DNA of 5,382 nt from Myxococcales bacterium. GTDB taxonomy: Bacteria > Myxococcota_A > Polyangia > Polyangiales > Polyangiaceae. The notes under the pieces were generated by a model. The model saw nothing but the letters and a program-made list of their open reading frames with translations, was not told the origin of the DNA and made no database searches. A program made the position numbers and the translations under genes. The stretch spans positions 1 through 5,382 of the forward strand of contig JAAFHJ010000368.1 of the NCBI GenBank assembly GCA_013298325.1. Reading direction: 5' to 3'. Shown here piece by piece: positions 1 through 5,382 of this stretch; positions within the stretch are counted from its first letter, which is position 1, and each line of letters starts with the position of its first letter.

Positions 1-1050
1 AGCGTCGAGGGTCGCCTCGACTTCCGCGGGATGGTGGCCGTAGTCGTCGACGACGAGAACGTCGCCACGGACGCCATCGCGTTCGAGCGGAATTTTCCCG
101 AGGATCGTGAAGCGCCGCTGGACGCCGTGGAAGCTCGCGATCGCCTCCTTGGTCACGTCCAAGGGGACCTCGAGCTCGTCGGCGACGGCGATAACCGCCA
201 GCGCGTTGAGGACGTTGTGGGCCCCCGGCATGCGCACCGTGAAGCGCCCTAGCGCCTCGCCGCGGCGAGCGCAGTCAAACGAGGTTTCAAGCCCGTTGAA
301 TTGAAGATTCTTCGCGCGGAAGTCGGCCTGGTGGCTCGTCCCGTAGGTGACGAAGCGCCGGTGAATCCGGGGCAGAATTTCCTGGACGTGGGGATGGTCG
401 ACGCAGAAGACGCCCAGACCGTAAAAGGGCGTCTTGTTTGCAAATTCCACGAACGCGTTCTTCACGTTTTCGTGGGAGCCGTAGTGATCGAGGTGCTCGG
501 CGTCGATGTTCGTGACGACGGCGATCGTCGGCGTGAACCGGAGGAACGATCCGTCGCTCTCGTCGGCCTCGGCGACGAAGAGATCCCCTTCCCCAAGGTG
601 GGCGTTCGAGCCGAGCGCGTTGACCTTGCCGCCGACGACGACCGTCGGATCGAGGCCTGCCGAGCGGAGGACGGTGGCGACGAGGCTCGTCGTCGTCGTC
701 TTCCCGTGGGAGCCGGCGATCGTGACGCAGTATTTCGTCCGCATCAGCTCGGCGAGCATCTCCGCGCGGGAAATGATCGGGATCTCGAGTTCGCGCGCGC
801 GTACAATCTCCGGATTGTCGGCTTTGACGGCGCTCGAATAGACGACGACGTCGGCCCCGTGAACCGCCTCGCCGCGATGGCCGACGGTCACCTTGATCCC
901 GAGCGTTTCCAAGCGCTTCGTGGTGTCGTTCTCGCGCAAGTCGGTTCCCGAGACCTGGAAGCGGAGGGTGCGAAGGATCTCGGCGAGACCGCTCATTCCG
1001 ATCCCACCGATACCGACGAAGTGCACGTGCCTTACGCGACCACGAAACAT
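1..1050 (-). CDS. murC: UDP-N-acetylmuramate--L-alanine ligase MurC, 5' part (C-terminus beyond window)
   Basis: MurC is the cytoplasmic ATP-dependent ligase that adds L-alanine to UDP-MurNAc, the first step of stem-peptide assembly. I translated the minus strand by hand from ATG at 1050 and found 350 open codons to the window edge. The family is usually about 460-490 residues, so roughly the last quarter is missing. Visible landmarks are the N-terminal Rossmann loop FVGIGGIGMSGLAEIL (11-26), the ATP P-loop GSHGKTTTT (113-121), EADESDGSF (161-169), TNIDAEHLDHYG (180-191), the central-domain PGAHNVLNALA (275-285), GVQRRF (309-314) and DDYGHHPAEV (334-343). All key residues of the Mur ligase fold seen here are intact. 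The ATG is preferred because MFRGRVRHVHFVGIGG matches the usual length before the Rossmann loop. The frame stays open further upstream, but with no better start. A GTG at residue 9 would leave almost no lead-in. It lies 56 bases after murG. Confidence 0.97.
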   Translation of the reverse strand, partial: MFRGRVRHVHFVGIGGIGMSGLAEILRTLRFQVSGTDLRENDTTKRLETLGIKVTVGHRGEAVHGADVVVYSSAVKADNPEIVRARELEIPIISRAEMLAELMRTKYCVTIAGSHGKTTTTSLVATVLRSAGLDPTVVVGGKVNALGSNAHLGEGDLFVAEADESDGSFLRFTPTIAVVTNIDAEHLDHYGSHENVKNAFVEFANKTPFYGLGVFCVDHPHVQEILPRIHRRFVTYGTSHQADFRAKNLQFNGLETSFDCARRGEALGRFTVRMPGAHNVLNALAVIAVADELEVPLDVTKEAIASFHGVQRRFTILGKIPLERDGVRGDVLVVDDYGHHPAEVEATLDA

Positions 1051-1106
1051 GCTTTTCTGTTGCTCTTGGAAGGGATCAAACGGCGGAAAGGGGCCGGCGA
1101 TTGAGG
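1051..1106 (-). other. murG-murC spacer, weak ribosome-binding signal
   Basis: This 56-base spacer is the largest gap between genes in the window. Reading on the minus strand, the only purine stretch that could serve as a Shine-Dalgarno is AAGAG at 1067-1063, twelve bases before the murC ATG, which is far and weak. The base run just before the ATG is A-rich (CAACAGAAAAGC), which may help initiation by keeping the site unstructured. I see no promoter boxes and no terminator, only a 4-bp CGGC/GCCG inverted pair that is too short to count. murC is therefore probably read from the same transcript as murG. Confidence 0.5.
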
Positions 1107-2303
1107 TTACCGCGCGGTTCCCTGCGACGAGAATTCGGACGCCGGATCGGAAACCGGCCCAACCCTCTCAAGTAGTCGTTTCCGCGGGATTCCTGCAAGG
1201 TGCAAGAGTTCGTCGGCCACGTTTCTCGCCGCGTCGGGATGGCCTCCGCCGGCCGCTGCCGCCGCCATCCGGGCGCGCCGCGCCGGGTCCCCCAGGAGCT
1301 CCCCGAGGACCAGCGCGAGGCGAGTTGCGTCGGCATCTTTCTGAGCGAGGCGCACCGCCCCCCCTTCCGCCGCCACAGCATCGGCGTTGGCCGTCTGATG
1401 GTCGTCGGCCGCCTGCGGAAAGGGCACGAAGATGGCCGGCCGGCCGACCGCACGGATCTCGGCGACGGTGACCGCCCCGGAGCGACTCACGATCAGGGAA
1501 GCCCCTTCGAGGAGCGTCCGTGGGTCGTCGAAGAAAGGGCGAACGAGGACATTTTCAATCCCAAGTTCCCGATATTTTGCAGCGACGGCCTCTTCGTTTC
1601 CACGGCCCGTCTGATGAATAACCGCCAAAGAGGCAAATCGCGGGTCGGCTTTGAGTTGCGCGACCGCGTCGGGAATCGTCGCATTGAGGTGCGAAGCCCC
1701 TTGCGACCCCCCAAGGACGAGCAGGTGCAGCGGTCCGTCGGCGTTCTCCGATCCGGCGCCTCGTCGGGAGGAGACGAACGGGTAGGGCTTTTGCATGTAC
1801 CCTGCACGTACAGGAACGCCGAGCTGTGCGTACTTGGAGCGCCACGGGAGCCCCTTCACCTGCGCAAACGCGGTAAAAATCCTTGTTGCGCCGGGGGCGA
1901 GCAGTTGGTTGGTGAAGCCGGCGGTGGCGTTCGGTTCGAGGAGCGCCACCGGGATGCGGGCGATCTGGGCGGCGAGCGCGATCGGCCCCGCCGCATAGCC
2001 GCCCACCGCAAGGACGAGCCGGGGGCGAAGGCGCGCGAGGATGCGAGCGCTGGCGGCGGTTGCTGCGGCAGCCACGGCGCCTCCACGAAGCATGCGCGCA
2101 AGGCCGCCCCCCTTCATCGGTTCGACGTGCAGCGTCTCAAGCGCATGAATCGTTTGTGGAATTACGCGCGCCTCAAGGCCGCGCTCCGTCCCGCAGAAGG
2201 TCACCGCGACATCGGCCGCGTGGACCAGCGCATCGGCGATCGCGACGCCGGGGAACACATGGCCGCCGGTGCCGCCGCCGGCGATGAGGATGCGGGCGGT
2301 CAC
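1107..2303 (-). CDS. murG: Lipid II synthase MurG (UDP-GlcNAc:lipid I N-acetylglucosaminyltransferase)
   Basis: MurG is the GT28-family, membrane-associated enzyme that transfers GlcNAc from UDP-GlcNAc to lipid I, making lipid II on the cytoplasmic face. The 398-residue product has the N-terminal glycine-rich loop GGGTGGHVFPG (9-19), GGYAAGP (101-107), LLEPNATAGFTNQLLAP (121-137), the second glycine-rich loop LVLGGSQGA (195-203) opening the UDP-GlcNAc domain, HQTG (230-233), SRSGAVTVAEI (273-283) with the conserved Glu282, and FVPFPQAADDHQTANA (292-307). The family usually has about 355-370 residues. The extra length is a tail of about 28 residues after HLAG (368-371). Where E. coli has HEQN, this protein has LEPN, which I take to be a lineage variant. 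The start is GTG at 2303, which overlaps the ftsW stop by four bases and is preceded by GAGG. The stop is TAA. Confidence 0.97.
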   Translation of the reverse strand: MTARILIAGGGTGGHVFPGVAIADALVHAADVAVTFCGTERGLEARVIPQTIHALETLHVEPMKGGGLARMLRGGAVAAAATAASARILARLRPRLVLAVGGYAAGPIALAAQIARIPVALLEPNATAGFTNQLLAPGATRIFTAFAQVKGLPWRSKYAQLGVPVRAGYMQKPYPFVSSRRGAGSENADGPLHLLVLGGSQGASHLNATIPDAVAQLKADPRFASLAVIHQTGRGNEEAVAAKYRELGIENVLVRPFFDDPRTLLEGASLIVSRSGAVTVAEIRAVGRPAIFVPFPQAADDHQTANADAVAAEGGAVRLAQKDADATRLALVLGELLGDPARRARMAAAAAGGGHPDAARNVADELLHLAGIPRKRLLERVGPVSDPASEFSSQGTAR

Positions 2304-3628
2304 GAGAGCGCCTCGACGTCGCCCGGTTCCAGGCTCGGCTCCGGCTCGTGGACGTCGACGTCGGCCGACTTCCCTCGCCGGCGAACCTCCGTCGGGCGCG
2401 GCGTCGGAGCATCTTCCGGGGCGACTTCAACGGGCCCTTGGCGGGAGATATTCAAAAGAATTCCCGCCGCCGCGGCATTCACAAGAAGGGAGGAGCCGCC
2501 GAAGGAGAGGAAGGGCAATGTGAGACCTTTCGTAGGGAGGAGCGAGAGGGCTACACAAAGATTGAAGACGGCCTGAATGCCGAAGAGGAAACTAATCCCA
2601 TAGGCGAGGTAGGCGCCGTAGTCATCCGGTGCGCGAAGTGCCGTGCGAACGCCACGGGCGACGATCAACAGGTAGAGCAGGATCAACCCGCAAATGCCGA
2701 TGTAGCCGAGCTCTTCGCCGATGATGGCCGAAATGAAGTCGGTGTGGGCTTCCGGGAGGAACATCGTCTGCGTGCCGCGGCCGATTCCATGACCGAAGAA
2801 GCCGCCGGAACCGTAGCTCATCACCGATTGATAGGGCTGATAGCCGATCCCTTGCCGGTTTTGTTCGAGGTGCATCCAGGCTTCGTAGCGCTGCATGCGG
2901 TAGCTCTTGGAGAGGACGGAAACGACCGCGAAAAGGCTCCCGAGGATCGCCGCTCCAAGAATGTATCCTACACGTGCTCCAGCGACGAAGAGCATCGCGA
3001 AGGTGAGCAGGAGGAGCACGACCGCCGAACCGAAGTCGGGCTGCTTCATGCAGAGGACCATGAAGAGGCCAGCGACGAGCAGGTGGGGCAGGAAGCCGAC
3101 CGTGAAGCTCTTCACCGCCTCCGCCTTTTTTGCGAGCGAATACGCGAGCCAGACGACGATCGCGAGCTTGGCGATCTCGGCGGGCTGGATGTGGACCGGC
3201 CCGATGGCGATCCAGCGCGTCGCGCCGCCACCCGAGTGGCCGAGGCCGGCGATGCACGCCGTCAACAGGCCGCCGGTGCCGAGGAGGACCGCGTAGGTCG
3301 CTTTGTAGAGGCGGTGGTAGTCGATGCGGGAGAGCCCGAAGAGGAGAGCCAGCGCCCCGCCCGCGTACATCAGCTGCCGGGTGAGGAAGAACTCGGGGTC
3401 GTGGTGACGGGTCGCTCCAAGCACATTGCTTGCAGAATACACCATCACAACCCCGAAAAAGATTACGAAAACAAGCGCAGCTGCGAGAACGGAATCGACG
3501 GGCCCGCTCGGGCTCGTCGCCACGGGGGCGGCGGCCGTCTTCGAAGTTTTCGGAACGAGCGGGGCGACGTCGAGGGGGGCCGCCTCAAAGGTCTCGCGCG
3601 TCACGCGGACGTTTCGGAAGGCCATCAT
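2300..3628 (-). CDS. ftsW: FtsW, SEDS-family septal peptidoglycan polymerase
   Basis: FtsW is the division-specific SEDS glycosyltransferase that polymerises lipid II together with a class B penicillin-binding protein at the septum. The 442-residue product has a cytoplasmic Ala/Pro-rich N-terminus of about 44 residues, then about ten hydrophobic segments (first near 46-67, last near 370-394). Family marks are KQPDFGSAVV (195-204), YQPYQS (263-268), FGHGIGRGTQ (278-287), PEAHTDFISAIIGEELG (292-308) with the catalytic-type Asp297, and LLPTKGLTLPFLSFGGSSLL (363-382). This TKGLTLP form and the mur-gene context favour FtsW over its elongation paralogue RodA. Two glycines common before LLPTKG are Cys358 and Ser362 here. 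A charged, proline-rich tail of about 47 residues follows the last membrane segment. Two adjacent ATGs are possible starts. The first (3628) overlaps the murD stop by four bases; the second (3625) sits seven bases from a weak GGTGG. Confidence 0.96.
   Translation of the reverse strand: MMAFRNVRVTRETFEAAPLDVAPLVPKTSKTAAAPVATSPSGPVDSVLAAALVFVIFFGVVMVYSASNVLGATRHHDPEFFLTRQLMYAGGALALLFGLSRIDYHRLYKATYAVLLGTGGLLTACIAGLGHSGGGATRWIAIGPVHIQPAEIAKLAIVVWLAYSLAKKAEAVKSFTVGFLPHLLVAGLFMVLCMKQPDFGSAVVLLLLTFAMLFVAGARVGYILGAAILGSLFAVVSVLSKSYRMQRYEAWMHLEQNRQGIGYQPYQSVMSYGSGGFFGHGIGRGTQTMFLPEAHTDFISAIIGEELGYIGICGLILLYLLIVARGVRTALRAPDDYGAYLAYGISFLFGIQAVFNLCVALSLLPTKGLTLPFLSFGGSSLLVNAAAAGILLNISRQGPVEVAPEDAPTPRPTEVRRRGKSADVDVHEPEPSLEPGDVEALS
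2311..2314 (-). promoter_or_regulatory. Ribosome-binding site of murG
   Basis: On the minus strand GAGG lies seven bases before the murG GTG, inside the last codons of ftsW. This spacing is near ideal, and it is the reason the GTG at 2303 is chosen as the start even though it is not an ATG. Because the site lies within ftsW and the start overlaps the ftsW stop, translation of murG is likely coupled to that of ftsW; the coupling is inference. Confidence 0.65.
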
Positions 3629-4983
3629 GACGCCACCGCCGCGAGCGCACGCACCGAAGCGACGAAGGCATCGCCGCGATGTTTGTAGTCGCGGAACATG
3701 TCAAAGCTCGAACAGGCCGGCGAAAGCAGGACGGCATCCCCCGGTTTTGCGAGCGAAAACGCTTGGTTGACCGCCTCGTCCATGGTCGCTGCGTGGGCGA
3801 CCGCCACCGCCCCTTCGACGGCGGTCTGGATCGCCGCCGCCGCTTCGCCGATCACCACGCAGGCACGCCCGCGGTCGGCGAGCGCGTCTCGGAGCTCGTC
3901 GTAGCCCCCTTGTTTGTCGCGCCCGCCCGCGACGAGGACCGCCTTCGCTTCGGCGAGACCGCGGAGGGCGGTGACCGCCGCGCCGACGTTCGTCCCTTTG
4001 GAATCGTCGTAGAAGCGGACGCCGCCAACTTCCGCGACGAAGGCCATACGATGACTGAGCCCTTCAAAGACAGCGAGTGTATCGCGAATGATTTCCGGCG
4101 AAACACCGAGGTCGCGAGCCGCCGCAATCGCCGCGGCGACGTTTCGCGCGTTGTGGGCCCCTTGGAGGCGGATCGGCGCGCGCAGGTAAATTTCCCCATC
4201 GCGACGATCGACGATCTCGCTGTTGGTGACTCGGACGTCGGCATCGACGGCGGTCCCAAACGTCACGATGCGCGCCCCACCCCGCTTTGCTTGTGCAAGA
4301 CAAACCGCAGAAGCATCGGCCTCGTCGCTCGGAACAATGGCGATATCTTCCGCCGTCTGCTGGAGAAACATGTTCCCCTTGGCATGCGCGTAGTCGCCCA
4401 TCCCCGCGTACCGGTCGAGATGATCGGGGCTTACGTTAAGGAGGAGTGCAGCGCGCGGGCGGAAGCGCTCCACGCGCTCCATCTGGAAACTCGAGACCTC
4501 GAGGATGACCGTCGAAAACCGCTCGTCGATGTGGGGAGCGAGCGGCTCGCCGAGGTTCCCCCCGCAGAACACCGGGAGATCCCCCGCTTTTTCGGCGGCG
4601 CGCTCGAAGAGCGCACCGAGGAGGCTCGTCACCGTGCTCTTGCCGTTCGTCCCGCCGATCGCCACGATCGGTGCAGGTTGCACCAAAAGACGCGTCGCAA
4701 GCTCGATTTCCCCCCACACGGGGATGCCAGCGGCGACGGCCGCGTCGACGATCGGGAGCGGCGGTACCCCCGGCGAAACAACGACACAATCGACGGTGAG
4801 CGGGAAGTCATGATCGCCGAGGTGCAGCCGCAGCGCCGGGTGCTCGGGCAGCGGCGGCGTCAGCGACGGACGGGCGTCGTTGGCGAGCACAAGGGCGCCG
4901 CGATCGAGAAGCGCCGCGACCGCCGCCCGTCCGCTCAAGCCGAGACCGATCACCACAACCTGTTTTCCGCGAACGTCGTGCAT
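3625..4983 (-). CDS. murD: UDP-N-acetylmuramoyl-L-alanine--D-glutamate ligase MurD
   Basis: MurD is the cytoplasmic ATP-dependent ligase that adds D-glutamate to UDP-MurNAc-L-Ala. From ATG at 4983 the product is 452 residues, in line with the family (about 440-450). In order it shows the N-terminal Rossmann loop VVVIGLGLSGRA (9-20), the P-loop GGTNGKST (110-117), LEVSSFQME (161-169), NVSPDHLDRY (183-192), Lys202 in the position of the carbamylated lysine of E. coli MurD, GAHNARN (275-281), LSHRM (309-313), DDSKGTNVGA (326-335), AGGRDKQG (352-359) and the C-terminal SPACSSFDMFRDYKHRGDAF (421-440). The frame is open a further 32 codons upstream to an ATG at 5079, but that extension lies over the end of mraY and lacks any MurD-like sequence. 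The start at 4983 places MHDVRGKQVVVIG as a normal MurD N-terminus. The stop overlaps the ftsW start. Confidence 0.97.
   Translation of the reverse strand: MHDVRGKQVVVIGLGLSGRAAVAALLDRGALVLANDARPSLTPPLPEHPALRLHLGDHDFPLTVDCVVVSPGVPPLPIVDAAVAAGIPVWGEIELATRLLVQPAPIVAIGGTNGKSTVTSLLGALFERAAEKAGDLPVFCGGNLGEPLAPHIDERFSTVILEVSSFQMERVERFRPRAALLLNVSPDHLDRYAGMGDYAHAKGNMFLQQTAEDIAIVPSDEADASAVCLAQAKRGGARIVTFGTAVDADVRVTNSEIVDRRDGEIYLRAPIRLQGAHNARNVAAAIAAARDLGVSPEIIRDTLAVFEGLSHRMAFVAEVGGVRFYDDSKGTNVGAAVTALRGLAEAKAVLVAGGRDKQGGYDELRDALADRGRACVVIGEAAAAIQTAVEGAVAVAHAATMDEAVNQAFSLAKPGDAVLLSPACSSFDMFRDYKHRGDAFVASVRALAAVAS
3633..3637 (-). promoter_or_regulatory. Weak ribosome-binding site of ftsW
   Basis: GGTGG on the minus strand, within the last codons of murD, is the only Shine-Dalgarno-like run before ftsW. 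It is four bases from the first ATG and seven from the second. By spacing the second ATG (3625-3623) may be the true start, which would remove one methionine only. The poor match to the consensus suggests that ribosomes ending murD re-initiate here. Confidence 0.35.
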
Positions 4984-4986
4984 AGG

Positions 4987-4991
4987 CCTCT
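4987..4991 (-). promoter_or_regulatory. Ribosome-binding site of murD
   Basis: AGAGG on the minus strand follows directly after the mraY TGA and ends three bases before the murD ATG. It supports the start at 4983, although the spacing is shorter than usual. Stop, ribosome-binding site and start all fall within about 14 bases, so mraY and murD are probably translated in close succession. Confidence 0.55.
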
Positions 4992-5382
4992 TCAACGAAC
5001 CTTCAGGCTCATCAACGCAAAGAGCGCGAGCAGAATCGAAATAATCCAGAACCGAACGATAACCTTCGGCTCCGGCCACCCCTTCTTTTCGAAATGGTGG
5101 TGAATCGGCGCCATGAGGAAGATCCGCTTCCCGGTCGTCTTAAACCAGAAGACCTGGATAATGACGCTCACAGCCTCAATAAAGAAGACGCCGCCGAGAA
5201 AGATGGAAAGGATCTCATTCTTGGTAAAGACCGCGAGCATCCCGAGCCCGCCGCCAAGCGCGAGCGCGCCGACGTCCCCCATGAAGACCTGTGCGGGATA
5301 CGTGTTATACCAGAGGAAACCGATGCCGGCGCCGATCATCGCCCCGCAGAATACGGCCAGCTCGCCCATGGAGGCAACGTTC
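4992..5382 (-). CDS. mraY: Phospho-N-acetylmuramoyl-pentapeptide-transferase MraY, 3' part (N-terminus beyond window)
   Basis: MraY is the integral membrane enzyme that transfers phospho-MurNAc-pentapeptide from its UDP carrier to undecaprenyl phosphate, forming lipid I. The window holds the last 129 codons of a protein that is usually about 360 residues, so roughly the N-terminal two thirds are missing. Within the fragment one sees GELAVFCGAMIGAGIGFLWY (6-25), the catalytic-region motif FMGDVGALALGG (33-44) with Asp36, equivalent to Asp267 of E. coli, a hydrophobic segment around 57-80, APIHHHFEKKGWPEPKVIVR (91-110) with the conserved HHH, and a last membrane helix (about 111-126) ending in SLKVR. 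The ATG at 5369 is an internal methionine, since the coding frame continues to the window edge with NVAS. It ends in TGA eight bases before murD. No defect is visible. Confidence 0.97.
   Translation of the reverse strand, partial: NVASMGELAVFCGAMIGAGIGFLWYNTYPAQVFMGDVGALALGGGLGMLAVFTKNEILSIFLGGVFFIEAVSVIIQVFWFKTTGKRIFLMAPIHHHFEKKGWPEPKVIVRFWIISILLALFALMSLKVR

Noticed and set aside
688..700. Short CGT/GTC triplet run that might be a slippage repeat.
   Set aside because: It encodes the four threonines (118-121) at the end of the MurC P-loop, so it is a product of protein constraint and codon bias.
301..1104. Plus-strand open frame of 267 codons opposite murC.
   Set aside because: MurC motifs are intact on the minus strand over the whole stretch. 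The plus-strand product resembles nothing I know.
1109..1118. Perfect 10-base palindrome ACCGCGCGGT at the very end of murG, considered as a terminator stem or operator.
   Set aside because: It has no loop, no following T-run and no second copy. Palindromes of this size are expected by chance in GC-rich DNA.
1076..1453. Minus-strand open frame of 125 codons across the murG-murC junction.
   Set aside because: It is in a different frame from both genes, consists mostly of Arg, Pro and Ser, and lies inside the conserved end of murG.
1200..2576. Plus-strand open frame of 458 codons opposite murG and the end of ftsW.
   Set aside because: It spans a gene junction, is dominated by Arg and Gly, and has no motifs. 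It is explained by the lack of stop codons in GC-rich antisense frames.
2348..3688. Plus-strand open frame of 446 codons opposite ftsW.
   Set aside because: It is a highly charged sequence, as expected from reading a membrane protein gene backwards. No domain is recognisable and FtsW on the other strand is unambiguous.
4984..5079. Possible longer murD starting at an ATG at 5079, adding 32 residues.
   Set aside because: The extension overlaps the conserved MraY C-terminus in another frame, does not look like MurD, and makes the protein longer than the family. A ribosome-binding site sits just before the ATG at 4983.
3679..5103. Plus-strand open frame of 474 codons opposite murD and the end of mraY.
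   Set aside because: It is a mirror of the GC-rich codon pattern of murD. The translation is a low-complexity run of Arg, Asp and Glu with no recognisable domain, and the opposite strand carries a complete MurD.

Overview
The window holds one uninterrupted run of five peptidoglycan-synthesis and division genes, all on the minus strand. It is an internal piece of a dcw (division and cell wall) cluster. In transcription order, which runs from right to left, the genes are mraY (3' part only), murD, ftsW, murG and murC (5' part only). The order mraY-murD-ftsW-murG-murC is the classical one known from Escherichia coli and many other Gram-negative bacteria.

Layout: positions 5382-4992 carry the last 129 codons of mraY. 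An 8-base gap leads to murD (4983-3625). The murD stop overlaps the ftsW start (3628-2300) in an ATGA arrangement, and the ftsW stop overlaps a GTG start of murG (2303-1107) in a GTGA arrangement. A 56-base gap, the largest in the window, separates murG from murC, which starts at 1050 and runs off the left edge after 350 codons. No promoter, terminator, RNA gene, mobile element, repeat array or CRISPR is visible. No gene-free stretch exceeds 300 bases. The transcript evidently enters from beyond 5382 and leaves beyond position 1.

How the genes work together: MurC and MurD add L-Ala and D-Glu to UDP-MurNAc in the cytoplasm. MraY moves the finished phospho-MurNAc-pentapeptide onto undecaprenyl phosphate (lipid I). 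MurG adds GlcNAc (lipid II). FtsW, a SEDS glycosyltransferase, polymerises lipid II at the division site together with its partner class B PBP, which is not in this window.

Organism: the DNA is GC-rich, with strong G/C preference at third codon positions. That bias produces very long meaningless open frames on the opposite strand. Gene order and the style of the MurC N-terminus and the MurG donor-domain motifs suggest a GC-rich Gram-negative bacterium, possibly Myxococcota or another deltaproteobacterial lineage. This placement is an impression from remembered family sequences, not a measured result.

I looked for an undescribed system and did not find one. The region reads as ordinary, essential housekeeping DNA. 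The points worth a second look are small: substituted glycines in the last periplasmic segment of FtsW, a long charged FtsW tail, a MurG C-terminal tail, and the different translation-start arrangements at the four junctions.
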